Assembly: GCA_021234155.1 (NCBI GenBank)
Contig: JAJEKV010000205.1
Location: forward strand, 1,411,501 to 1,475,500
Direction: 5' to 3'
Length of the DNA stretch: 64,000 nt
From: Isoetes taiwanensis
Lineage: Eukaryota > Streptophyta > Lycopodiopsida > Isoetales > Isoetaceae
Both the position numbers and the translations under genes were made by a program. A model generated the notes under the pieces. The model ran no database searches and was not told the DNA's origin. It was given only the letters and a program-made list of their open reading frames with translations. This document shows positions 22,411-32,269 of the stretch, one piece after another; the stretch's first letter is position 1; every line of letters starts with the position of its first letter.

Positions 22411-22900
22411 TTTACGTGGAAACAACTTGCTTTGCATTTTGTCAGCAGTAAAATTCTTTTGCACCTCCGGAATGAGGGTAAGAGTTTAAGAATGTAAGGT
22501 AACTAGCTCCAGAATGCAAGGTAAATCCAAGAATGCAAGGTCATTGACTCTGGAATGTAAGGGAAATCCAAGAACAAGTAGAAAAGAGGAAAATTTGCAG
22601 CCACCGTCGAACCTGGTAGCAGTCAAGGAAAGAAAAGCACCACACGTCGCAACACTATTGGAGAAGGTGGTAGAATGCAAAGCAAGTTGCTTTTACGTGT
22701 TGTTCTTTTGCTACGTTGTGTTTCATGACATCGAAGTTGGAATCTAGAGATTTCCCTAGATCTATCTTTGCCTAGACCATGGAGTTGTATATAGCACCTC
22801 TGAGAAAGATGATTATTGATGTTAAAAGTGGACAGAGGTTGCATCTAGGGAACAATATATTCTAGTCACCTTGCATCACATGGGTCGCCACAGATATGGA
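22411..22900. other. Spacer between DNA transposon and LINE
   Basis: Contains several copies of AGAATGCAAGGTAAATCC-like sequence (22495-22575). An inverted match AACTTGCTTTGCATT (22424) / AATGCAAAGCAAGTT (22675) could form a ~265-bp foldback. No gene is called. Confidence 0.5.
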
Positions 22901-23253
22901 AAAACAACAGATAAAAACTTAGGAATAAACAAGGATCCACACACAAAAACTTAGGGAAAAATAGGGGATCAATAGGGAAGGTGCCATAGTCGCCATTGGC
23001 ATAGTTGCAGCCCCGCCTTAATAGAAAAAATACGCCGCAAGACCGGGGTTGCTCTCCATTTCCATGTGGGGGTATGGACATTGGTCCCACATTCTGGTTT
23101 GGTTGATGACCCGCTCTTGGTTGTTGTTGATCGCGGGCGCTGCCACATTTTGGAAGCATATAAGAGCCATGTGCACACATCATATTCCTACAGTGCTTGG
23201 GGGTCTGCTACAGGGATTTTGGGACAGTTACAGTGCTTTGGGTATCGGGCAAC

Positions 23254-24294
23254 ATGGCACGAAAGAAGAGAACGGCTGCAACAGATGTTGGAAACAAAAA
23301 AAAGGGAAACCGAGAGGATTCATCGGACTCTGATAGTGTCGGAACAGTGGCCGAAAACTCTGATAGCACTGGAACAGGGGCCGGAACAGGTGGAGCAATA
23401 GGTGGAGCTGGTGTTATAGGGGAAGCTGTCGGTGGAGAAACAGGGAGCCCAAGTCTGCCAATCACAAGAACGGAAGCAATTGGTAGTGCTGGAGCAAAGA
23501 ATACAGAAGATTTGAGCTTTTCTAAGAAAACAGAAGATCTGGGCTTTCCTGTTACAACACCAGACACACTGACAAAGCAAGATCTGCTGCAAGCCATCGG
23601 CCAGATGCGACAGGCAATGGATCACTCCTTAGTATCCATGAAAATATCTATGGAGATCTCTGTGCAAGGTATGGTTAATGAGCTCAAATCTTTTCTGTTA
23701 TCCCATGTGCAGAACGAAATAGATAGATGCAAAGAGGCCATGAAAGTTGAACTGGAAAGCTTCCAGGAACGCATGAAAACTGAAATGGAGACATTCAAAC
23801 AATCAGTTTTAAGACAGAATAATGAACCCAATGGATCTACAGGCATGATAGAAACTAATGAAGATATCCTGGAAGTAAGAACTCAGCTTTCTGCATATAT
23901 TGAAGAGCAAGAAAAGAAAGAAAAGGCATTGAATTTGAGAATTGTGGGCATGCCCGAAGAAACTGGGGAACATACCAAAGAGCTAGTGGCAGCTTTATGT
24001 GAACAGGACCTTCAGATTATGGATGCAGGAGTGATTGAGGCATTTCGCATAGGCAAACCAAACAGTGGCAATCGGCACATTATAGTCCGTTTCAGGTCTA
24101 GGGAGGATAAGATCAATGTTTTGAAAAAGAAAATGATGTTGAAAGGGAAGAGAAATATATGGATAAATGATGATCTCACCAAAAGCCAGCTGCTAGAGTA
24201 CAAAGCACAACTTCAGATCTTCAAGGAGGCAAGACAGAGTGGCAAAAAAGCATACTGGCGCAGAGGAAGAGTCATAATAGAAGAAGATGCATAG
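23254..24294 (+). CDS. LINE ORF1 protein (coiled coil plus nucleic-acid-binding region)
   Basis: 346 residues from MARKKRTAATD. An upstream in-frame Met at 23197 would add 19 residues without similarity to anything expected, so 23254 is preferred. The N-terminus is basic, followed by a Gly/Ser/Thr-rich low-complexity part. A long heptad-like helix (about residues 110-230, Glu/Lys/Met-rich) should form a coiled coil. The C-terminal part resembles the RRM-like plus C-terminal domains of L1-type ORF1p (LNLRIVGMPEETGE, then IIVRFRSREDKINVLKKK and NIWINDDLTKSQ). By family analogy it would trimerise and coat the LINE RNA. It lacks the CCHC knuckles common in plant L1 ORF1. Confidence 0.8.
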   Translation: MARKKRTAATDVGNKKKGNREDSSDSDSVGTVAENSDSTGTGAGTGGAIGGAGVIGEAVGGETGSPSLPITRTEAIGSAGAKNTEDLSFSKKTEDLGFPVTTPDTLTKQDLLQAIGQMRQAMDHSLVSMKISMEISVQGMVNELKSFLLSHVQNEIDRCKEAMKVELESFQERMKTEMETFKQSVLRQNNEPNGSTGMIETNEDILEVRTQLSAYIEEQEKKEKALNLRIVGMPEETGEHTKELVAALCEQDLQIMDAGVIEAFRIGKPNSGNRHIIVRFRSREDKINVLKKKMMLKGKRNIWINDDLTKSQLLEYKAQLQIFKEARQSGKKAYWRRGRVIIEEDA

Positions 24295-24315
24295 GAATTA
24301 GGGACCATCAGGGTT

Positions 24316-27300
24316 ATGTGTTGGAACATAAACAGCCTGAACTCAACTAAAGTAGCAACTATGAGTGATATTGTTGAACAAGTAGATGTTTTCTTTCTGT
24401 TAGAAACTTGTGAAAATGAGGAAAAAGGGATATTAGACATTCCAGGTTTTATGTGTCTTCATTCAGTATGGCATCATAAGCACTGGAGGCTTAAGGGATT
24501 CGGTGGGATTGCTTGTTACATAAAACATGAGCTGCGAGGGATGATACAGTTAGTACATGGCATAAAATCTTTGCAATATATATGGATTGAGATATCGGGT
24601 CCACTGAATAAAATATACATAGCAGGGTGTTACTACCCGCCTCGTGAATCACCAGTTTATAACTGGGGGCAAATAGATAGGGATGATCCCTTTTTTGACC
24701 TAGAACAAGATGTTCTAAAGTTAATGCAACAGGGAGAAGTGATCCTAATGGGTGACTTTAATGGCAGGGTAGCACAGAAGCAAGCAGCAATGACTAGTAT
24801 TGAAGGAGATCCTTTATGGATGGAAATGAATGATGGAAATGAGATGAAGGAACTACGGTGGCATAGAGAGTCAGCAGATAGAATTAGGTGGCCCACACCA
24901 CAAGGAAATCATGTGCTAAGTATGTGTACAGGATTCGATATGGTCATCTATAATGGTCTCCAAAAATACAAGAACTCTGGTAAGCCCACTTGCAGAGGTG
25001 TTAGTGTGGTGGATTTAGTGATAGCTAGCCCGAGATTAATGAGAACTATTTCAGATGTAGATGTTGGTGAAGAAACGACGGAATCAGATCATATACCTCT
25101 CTTTGTTACCATGCATATTAAACGCCAAGAGATCGCAAGAAAAGTGGTGGACAACCCTAGTAAAAAGATATACATGCAGTATAACAAAGCGGAGGAATAC
25201 AACTCCTTATGTGAATCCTGTGCCATGTGCAAGGATTGGCCTGAAAAGGTGGAAGAGCTTACTGTGAGCCTTAGCGAATTGGTAATAGAGGCAGCAAGGA
25301 AATGTTTCGTCTCCCAACGCAGGTTAAAAGGGCTCCCGTGCAACAGTTGGTTTGATGGGGAATGCAAAGCAAAACGACAAAAATTTAAACATGCAAGGGG
25401 GGAGGAGAAAATCATGGCTAAGAGGGAATATATGTCACTAGTGAAAGCGAAAAAGAAAAGGTTTTTATACCAAAAACACATGCGAATGATTGGAGATTTG
25501 CTGGTAGAGCCTAAGAAATTTTGGGCAAGGCTTAAGCCAAGAATGGAACAGGGTGAGTTGCTTGAGGTAGAACCACTATTCAGCCAAGTTAAAAAAATAT
25601 ACAATGTACCAGGTATAAAGGGCACTGCTCTGGCAGATTTCAATGTAGAATGGGAATTCACCATGGAAGATATACAGGGGGGGTTAGAAACATTAGCAAA
25701 TGGGAAAGCTGCAGATAACTTGGGGCTGGTTGCGGAGATGTTTAAGTGGGCAGGAGAGGAGGTACACAAAATATTACTGAAATTAATGAATATGGTGCTG
25801 AGAGAAGGCTTCCCACGGGAATGGCAAATAAACAGGGTTGTTCCCTTGCATAAAGCGGGTGACAAATCAGATCCTGGCAACTATAGGATGATTATGATCA
25901 GTAGCCTATATGCTAAGCTTTTTGCGACTATGGTTAATAGCAAACTAAGTGGATGGGCAGAAGAAATGGGTGTACGGGCTATAGGACAAGCGGGTTTTAG
26001 ACCCAAACGGTCCACTACAGATCACTTGGTTACTTTGAGAGCGATGATGGATACAGTTACAGGAACAAGGAAACCACTTTATATGTTATTTGTGGATTTT
26101 ACAAAAGCTTTCGACATGGTGGACAGAGACAATTTATGGGAACGTATGGAAAGATTGGGGGTGCCAAACGAGCTAAAGCAAGCAGTCAAAATACTATACG
26201 AGAAGGTACTTGTGCAGCTATCTTTTCCTTATTTTAGAGAAAGCCAGGAACCAGTAGTAAGCAACGTAGGTGTAAAGCAAGGGTGTCCCATGTCTCCCAC
26301 TCTTTTTGGGTTGTTCATAGACCAACTAGAAGAGTGGATGATGCAGAACGGAGGGGATGGTATGGCCCTAGAGAGGTTTGTGGTGTTTTTACTTTTATAT
26401 GCGGATGATGTAGTGCTTTTGTCAAGGTCAATTGCTGGAATACAGAAACATTTAGATGGGTTGGCTGATTTTTGTGACCACAAGAGTATGAAAGTGAACA
26501 TGGGAAAGACTAAAATAATTGTGTTTGGGGCAAACAAAGTGGATCACATACACCTTGTTTACAAAGGGGAACCGGTAGAACTGGTGGATTCATATAAATA
26601 TCTAGGGATACAGGTTGATAAAAGCCCGAGTTGGAACTATGCTGTAGAGCAGAGGATAAATGGTGGACTGAAAGCATTATATAGTATGCAGCGCAGCAGT
26701 AGAAAAAATGAGATATGGAACTTCCAATTGAAAAAGCAGTTATATGGGGTTCTAGTGCAAACAGTATTGTTGTATGGCTGTGAGGTATGGGCTCCAGGAT
26801 TGGCTGAGGAGACTTGGAGGAAAATAGAAAAGGTACAGAAGAAGTTTCTCAGAACAGAACTCGGTGTTAAGTCACAGACACCATATGACATGCTATTGGC
26901 CGAGTGTGGGATGTCATCATTGCAATCAGAAGCCCTGTGCAGAACGCTTAAGTATGTATGCAAGGTACAGGAAATGCCAGTATCAAGTTTACCACGATTA
27001 GCCTTGGAGGCCACGAAATGTAAAGGGTGGTATGCCGATATACAAAACTGGATGAGAAAGTGGGATTTAGATGCATCTAGATTGGCCGAACATCATGCGG
27101 ATATTAGGGAGTGGGTAATGGAACATGTTATGGAGAAATCATGGAGAGTACCAGAAGTCAAGAAGGAATATTACAGGCAGAATATCAGTCCACAGCTTCA
27201 AGTTCCAAGATATTTGAGAGAAGGAGTGTCATTAAAGTTAAGGCATACAATTGGCAGAATAAGACTTAGCTCACATCATCTTGGCGTTGAAGTTGGGCGT

Positions 27301-27615
27301 TGGAGCAATATCCCCCATGAGTTGAGACTCTGCAAGCTATGCAAGATGGGAGTGGTTGAGGATGAAATGCATGTGCTTTTACAGTGCCCGCAATACAAAA
27401 GCATCAGAGATACATATAATATTGTTTGTGGTAACTTGATAGCTTTCTTTGATATGCCAGGTAGCACAATCGGTGACTATATTGTTAAAATTTTGGATCA
27501 TAGGGACATAATGTTGAGGAAACTTAACATTCAAGAGATACAAGAGGATGAGTTAGAGGGGTCTAGTGCATTTCTTTCAGAGGATGCACTAGAGGACATA
27601 TTCTACAATCTGTAA
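24316..27615 (+). CDS. LINE ORF2: AP-type endonuclease and reverse transcriptase
   Basis: 1099 residues from MCWNINSLN. The endonuclease (about 1-260) shows WNINSLN, FLLETCE, CYYPP, MGDFNGR (~144) and SDHIPLF (~256), which are the metal- and DNA-binding positions of apurinic-endonuclease-like LINE nucleases. RT (about 450-800) shows NYRMIMISSLYAKL, GFRPKRSTTDHL, VDFTKAFDMVD (motif A), KQGCPMSPTLFGLF (motif B) and LLYADDVVLLS (motif C, ~694). A C-terminal CKLCKMGVVEDEMHVLLQC (~1005, C-x2-C-x8-H-x4-C) is a zinc-knuckle-like motif. All catalytic positions appear present. It nicks the target and primes reverse transcription of the LINE RNA. At 1099 residues it is a little short for plant L1 ORF2. 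Confidence 0.92.
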   Translation: MCWNINSLNSTKVATMSDIVEQVDVFFLLETCENEEKGILDIPGFMCLHSVWHHKHWRLKGFGGIACYIKHELRGMIQLVHGIKSLQYIWIEISGPLNKIYIAGCYYPPRESPVYNWGQIDRDDPFFDLEQDVLKLMQQGEVILMGDFNGRVAQKQAAMTSIEGDPLWMEMNDGNEMKELRWHRESADRIRWPTPQGNHVLSMCTGFDMVIYNGLQKYKNSGKPTCRGVSVVDLVIASPRLMRTISDVDVGEETTESDHIPLFVTMHIKRQEIARKVVDNPSKKIYMQYNKAEEYNSLCESCAMCKDWPEKVEELTVSLSELVIEAARKCFVSQRRLKGLPCNSWFDGECKAKRQKFKHARGEEKIMAKREYMSLVKAKKKRFLYQKHMRMIGDLLVEPKKFWARLKPRMEQGELLEVEPLFSQVKKIYNVPGIKGTALADFNVEWEFTMEDIQGGLETLANGKAADNLGLVAEMFKWAGEEVHKILLKLMNMVLREGFPREWQINRVVPLHKAGDKSDPGNYRMIMISSLYAKLFATMVNSKLSGWAEEMGVRAIGQAGFRPKRSTTDHLVTLRAMMDTVTGTRKPLYMLFVDFTKAFDMVDRDNLWERMERLGVPNELKQAVKILYEKVLVQLSFPYFRESQEPVVSNVGVKQGCPMSPTLFGLFIDQLEEWMMQNGGDGMALERFVVFLLLYADDVVLLSRSIAGIQKHLDGLADFCDHKSMKVNMGKTKIIVFGANKVDHIHLVYKGEPVELVDSYKYLGIQVDKSPSWNYAVEQRINGGLKALYSMQRSSRKNEIWNFQLKKQLYGVLVQTVLLYGCEVWAPGLAEETWRKIEKVQKKFLRTELGVKSQTPYDMLLAECGMSSLQSEALCRTLKYVCKVQEMPVSSLPRLALEATKCKGWYADIQNWMRKWDLDASRLAEHHADIREWVMEHVMEKSWRVPEVKKEYYRQNISPQLQVPRYLREGVSLKLRHTIGRIRLSSHHLGVEVGRWSNIPHELRLCKLCKMGVVEDEMHVLLQCPQYKSIRDTYNIVCGNLIAFFDMPGSTIGDYIVKILDHRDIMLRKLNIQEIQEDELEGSSAFLSEDALEDIFYNL

Positions 27616-27700
27616 AGTGTATGGTTGAGCGTCACATAGACCTGGTGGTCTGCCGACGCATATATTTATAAACATTTCATTTCATTTCCTAGCTAACATT

Positions 27701-29330
27701 TTGCTTGATATGTGTGCGTGAGCCAACATAACATAGATCTTGAAGACGTTTTGTATTGAAGACCTCTAGAAGACATCAAGATTGAAGAACTAAGTGAGGA
27801 AGTTTGATTGAACATTATGTGAGGAGTTTTGGATCAAGGGCTTGAAGTTAGTGCTTGAAGACCCCTTGTCAAGTCAAAGTTTGGAAGACCCCTCAAGAGG
27901 TAATGGTACTTGCTCGATCCAAGTTTCTTTTGGCATGATCCCTATCTTCCTAGGCTTACCAAAATATCAAAGATTAGAAGTGCACTTGCCATTTTGATAT
28001 CACACTATCCACCTCATCAAAAATATGCCACATCACCATCACATGTCATCCACATCACACCACATGTGTCATCCACCTCATTTCCACCTCTTAAAGTATT
28101 TTTGACCAGGAAAAATATTCTTTGCCACTCCAGTTGCCACCTCATCATCTCATTTGTGCCACGCCAGCACTTGTTTTGCCAAATCACCTTCCACCATGGC
28201 CACCTCATCAAATTTGAATCTTTTTTCTCAAAAAATCAAAGTGTTCATTTTTCAAGAATTATTTTTCCCTCCTAAAGAGCACGAAAAAATAAGCCATGTT
28301 GAATTTGGAAATTTTGCAAAAAGGCTTTATCTTGACCTTCAAATTTCATTTCTTGGGGATTGTGCCATAGCAAAAAAAAAATGTTTTCTATCCACCTCCC
28401 CAGCCTAGTCATCCATTTCCGCCAACCTCCCGCTGCCACTTGGTACTTCTGGGCGTGTGGAGTGGCAACCGGCCAGAAACCACGTGGAGATAGCATGTGT
28501 AATTATATATTTGCGTGGGTTCTACTATTTATACCTTGGGTTAACTTTTTCAATTCAAGACTGTGGATATATCTTCAGAGAAAATCCAAGAACTCTAAAA
28601 CTGTGAATGCCATGATCCGACCTTTTTGTCTAATTCGGCTACTAATCATAGCTTAAAAGCCCTGATTTTTCCCTACTCATGCCAAGAAGGCAAGAAACTC
28701 AAAACTTGCGAGAAAGACAGAGATTAAACATGGATCTGCCAAGAACGAACTAACACAAGGGAAAATTGAAAATAGTATTTCGTCTCAGAAGATTTTTGAG
28801 GGCCTTTCGCGAATTGTCGACTTGCTGAGCATTATGCATGCCAGATTGGTGATCTGAAGCCGCAGATTACCGTCCTTGCCTCAGGAATCGAAAGATCTTG
28901 ATGCAAAAAAGCACAATTTCATTAAATATGGACATTCTGCAAGTCCACAAATATCTCAGCAGGCGACATATTAAGGTCCATATTAAGGAAGTCACCAGAC
29001 AGTCAAGTCTAGTAGACACCTTCATATCCTATCCATATCGGGTTGCGTCGAATGGACCATAGTGGACATGTATCAACAGAAAGTTCTGCTACATCGGGGT
29101 TCACATTAATATAACCCTTAGCAACTCCCATCAGGAAATGACATCTAAAGCAGGAGTTTGAACCCATGTCCAAAGTGCACAAATCTTAGGCATCGCTAGG
29201 TCTATATCAACTCACCGCACATCCCTTGAGCAAAACTTTTGTGGTACATATACATTTTGTTGGCAGAGATCTCTCCTGCCTTGTGGAGAGATATTTATGC
29301 TTATCCAATCTAATGTTCATGTATGTTGAA
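27701..29330. other. Non-coding, GCCACNTCATC-rich repeat DNA
   Basis: 27.73-27.90 kb is rich in GAAGAC. 27.98-28.45 kb is rich in CCACATCA and CCACCTCATC motifs, a style repeated at 39.1-39.75 kb inside the large element, so both may come from one dispersed family. No open frame with a recognisable domain. Confidence 0.4.
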
Positions 29331-30262
29331 CTACCTTGTATCTAAAATCTTTATCACATCAGCATCCTCATCAGTTATCCTCTTCATTTCTGGAAAAGAT
29401 GCCAAAGCATCCACGAGGTTTCCTGATGCACTTACAACCTCTAACTTTGGCAACAGTTCACCCATCAGATAATCATCTGTCATATACTTAGGTACCAAAT
29501 ATGGCTCTACAATCCAAGCATTATTCAAGTTGTAATAGCACCTGTAACCATAACTATTAATGACAAATGTATTTCTGAGTCATATTTGCCAAAATACTTA
29601 TCATAAACCTTTTCTAAGGTTTTAAGAAATAAAGCTGTCCTTCCATATATTTACGAAGCATAATAGAGGATCCAATACACACAGTCTGTGACCAAATAAA
29701 AGCAAAGATTTTCATGACTAAATCTAAACGAAATGCACTTGGAGTTGAGCTGACTGAACAAGTCTTGAACTGACCAAATAGCTACATCAAACTCTTTTAA
29801 ACACGTCTAAATGAAATCAAGAGCTCGAGGATGAAGAAATATGTGTCTCATTTTGGTCTCGATCGGCATCACATAGTTGATAGGGACACTTCATTTCTTA
29901 CACGAATACATAAGAACTCCATTAAGGCTTAATATCAATAGCTTCCTACGAATGCATGGGTTAGTAATAATACATTCTTCTTGTGCAGAGTTGCTTTCAT
30001 CTGGACTATGACATTGGTCTAACTTGTTTGCATCATTTTCAACCTCCTCCCTATGATTCCTATCATCGGCATCATCATGGTCAAACTCAACAGAATGCAA
30101 AACTCTAAGTTCTTGGAGGTCACCTCCATGGTCCAACTCGATGGGTGTATCTTCTAAAGCTCTAGATTCATGGTCATCTGCATCGATTTCCGACTCAAAC
30201 CCGAATAGTAAAAAAACAAGAGTAAGAAAACAATTCATTAGTAATAGTTCATAAGAAAACAA
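29331..30262 (-). pseudogene. Exons of a possible FCP1/HAD-like phosphatase gene
   Basis: The terminal exon (29541-29331) follows an acceptor TGGTTACAG and reads NNAWIVEPYLVPKYMTDD, then ELLPKLEVV, ending at a TAG. An upstream block (about 30200-29891) is acidic and ends CIRRKLLILSLNGVLMYS before a GTAAGA donor. The RRKLLIL.LNGVL motif resembles the start of the NLI/FCP1-type HAD domain (consensus KLLILDLNGVL), but the nucleophile Asp is Ser here. The exons carrying the middle of the domain are not recognisable in the 350 bp between them. The 19-kb LTR element sits just upstream. The gene may be broken or a decayed paralogue, and the family call is tentative. Confidence 0.4.
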
Positions 30263-30400
30263 TTCATTAGTAATAGTTCACAGACTTGAATCCAAGTCCG
30301 ATCCATCAACTTCAAAAATCACTGGCTCAAATCTAAAGAGTAAATAATTTATTAGTAAAAGTTCACGGACTTGAGTCCAAGCCACCAACCTCTAAAATCA
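30226..30400. repeat. Local tandem duplications at the 5' side of the LTR element
   Basis: TTCATTAGTAATAGTTCA repeats at ~28-bp spacing (30232, 30260). A ~100-bp unit with CACGGACTTGAGTCCAAG / CAGACTTGAATCCAAG repeats at 30280 and 30365. The flank beyond the 3' LTR (49650) resumes the same CTCAAATCTAAAGAGTAA sequence, so the LTR element landed inside this duplicated stretch. Confidence 0.65.
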
Positions 30401-30441
30401 CTAGTTTTTAAGCACACGAAAAATGACTAAAGGCGGAATCA

Positions 30442-30446
30442 CTGAC
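30442..30446 (+). repeat. Target site duplication CTGAC (left)
   Basis: Identical to 49645-49649 and immediately next to the TGTGACGT start of the LTR. Confidence 0.9.
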
Positions 30447-32069
30447 TGTGACGTTCCAACATAATATACGCCCCGAATACGTATATTATATTGCCACGTC
30501 ACCCGTACATGTCACGGATGACATGTACTTGCGAGACGTATAGGGTTGCACCTAGGGGGCAAGGGTTGCACCTAGGGGGCAACATTGAATGTTGTGCATG
30601 TTAAATAAACATACACAATTAATAACCCCATGGACCCCATTGCCAAATGGCTAAATTCCATTTGGCCAATATCTAACCTAACCCTAAGGGTTCTATAAAA
30701 GGGCTTTCCCCTTAAACCCTAAACCTTTCTTCTCTTTGCATTTTAGGGTTTTTCCTAGAGCTCCTTTCCTCTCTCGAGTTCAGGGTTCTCTTGAGCCATT
30801 TCGGCCAAGTCTGGACTTCAATCCGCATTGCCGAGCTCAGGAAAGCGGATTTGCACAACAGATTATCGATTAGCGACCATCTTCGGCAAGATCGGGGAGC
30901 ATGGACGCCCGAGGGTCGAGGAGCATGTCAAGGAGCAGGTATCTAGTTGTTCATTTGTGCAAAGCCGTCTTTGGGCAAGGCAATAGGCTGGCTTAGTATG
31001 TTAGATCAACTCTAGAGGCCTTATAGATCCCGAGATCATAAGCCCTAACTAAGGAACCTAACTCTGTTGTTTAGGTAAATAGATTAGATGATATTTCTAT
31101 TTCTATTTCAGTTACGTGATGTTGTATGTATTTCACTGTGATCTCCATGTATTGGGAAGGGGGTAGAGACCTAAAAGGCTGTAGCGAGATGATCCTAGGT
31201 AGCACCACTAGTTCCCATTATATATATGCTGCGTGCACGAGCCCACCCGGCCGTGGGTGAAGGGGCTAGGCGGGTTGATAAGGAGGAACTTGTCTCATCA
31301 CGGGACTGACCCCTCTCGGTAGTAAGGCCTATCGGGGTCTCTGGAGGCTAGGCTTAATGGCTTGTCTTTGCGTGTGGGCAAGGCATGAGCTCGACACTTT
31401 CGTGGGGTGGTGGATATGACCTTCCGGTGAGTTCAAGTCGAATACGGGCGGTGGCCCTCTAGCCTTTGTGATGAGCATGGATGCCTGCGGAGGAGAGGCA
31501 ACTCTCTTCCTGCCTCATCGGGCTGGGGAGATGCAACCCGGTAGTAGTAGCCCCTCGGCTATTCACCCGAGGCTCTACGGCCAAGTCCCAACACTTTTCA
31601 AGCCTACTCGCAAAGTGTGCACGGGGAGGGGCGGATGGAGTGGACTACCCTAAGCCATGTTCTATGCCAGCCAAATCCATTGCCATGAATTACATGCGCA
31701 ATGAACTCACGGAGACCCTAGCGTCGGTCATCCCCACGAGTCGAGCCACGGGTAGGATCTCCCCTCTTGTTATTTATGTTATGTGATGATGTTATTTCTA
31801 TGGTATTGCTATCTACGTGATGTTGTATTGTATTCACCTCTCGAGGTACTTGTATTTGTTTACTATTAGTTGTGCTCCACGTTTGTTTATTCACTTCCGC
31901 AGAATAGGGTCGACCCGATGGAAGGCGGGTGAATGACACATCCATTCTTCCCTTGTTGGCTCATCCCGATGGGAGTAGAGTCGGTGGATGACCCCCGCCG
32001 GTGTAGGCTGGGGGAATGCTCCTCGCCGAATACGATGTGGGCATCATTATAAGGAGTAGGGGCGTCCGC
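30447..32069 (+). repeat. 5' LTR of the 19-kb element
   Basis: About 1.62 kb, matching 48029-49644 along its whole length. It differs by carrying AGGGTTGCACCTAGGGGGCA twice in tandem (about 30542-30581), where the 3' LTR has one copy. Its right tip reads GGGGCGTCCGC where the other LTR reads GGGGACGTCACA, so the terminal CACA is damaged here. Confidence 0.92.
30694..30722 (+). promoter_or_regulatory. LTR promoter: TATA box and telo-box (5' LTR)
   Basis: TATAAAA at 30694-30700 is followed within 20 bp by AAACCCTAAACC, the plant telo-box/TSS-proximal motif, then a pyrimidine-rich initiator-like stretch (TTTCTTCTCTTTGC). This is a typical plant Pol II core promoter and would start the retroelement RNA near 30.72-30.74 kb. 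Confidence 0.65.
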
Positions 32070-32071
32070 GG

Positions 32072-32085
32072 TGGTATCGAGCATG
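32072..32085 (+). other. Primer binding site (initiator Met-tRNA type)
   Basis: TGGTATCGAGCATG lies 2 bp after the 5' LTR. The usual plant site is TGGTATCAGAGC, so one base is missing here. That is either decay or sequence error. Confidence 0.7.
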
Positions 32086-32269
32086 ATCTTGGTAGACCCG
32101 GGATCGAGCAGCGACCATTTTCCTTAGGACTAACGGTAGACTTCGGTCTTGGGAGCGACCTCCCAAGCAAGAACCTCGAAAATTGGGAAAATGTTTTCCC
32201 AATTGTAAAACAATAGGTTAATGCTAAGAGTAGTGATAAGTTTTAGCAAAAACCCAACCTAAAATGGCA

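Larger units (their letters stand above)
22900..27700 (+). mobile_element. LINE (non-LTR retrotransposon) with open ORF1 and ORF2
   Basis: ORF1 (23254-24294) and ORF2 (24316-27615) lie 21 bp apart on the plus strand and are both uninterrupted, making this the only retroelement here that could be autonomous. The 5' UTR probably starts near 22.9-23.1 kb, but its tip is not resolved. After ORF2, ~60 bp of UTR leads to CATTTCATTTCATTTCC (27676-27692). The tail is therefore an ATTTC repeat and not poly-A. No target duplication was resolved. Confidence 0.85.

Noticed and set aside
24657-27467. Minus-strand open frames opposite the LINE ORF2 (up to 263 residues)
   Set aside because: Shadows of a clearly coding plus-strand ORF.
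30711-30722. AAACCCTAAACC as an interstitial telomere
   Set aside because: A single copy directly after a TATA box in both LTRs. A promoter telo-box explains it.
31468-32216. Open frames inside the LTR (also at 49042-49633)
   Set aside because: They are in LTR sequence, differ in frame between the two LTRs and have no known domain.
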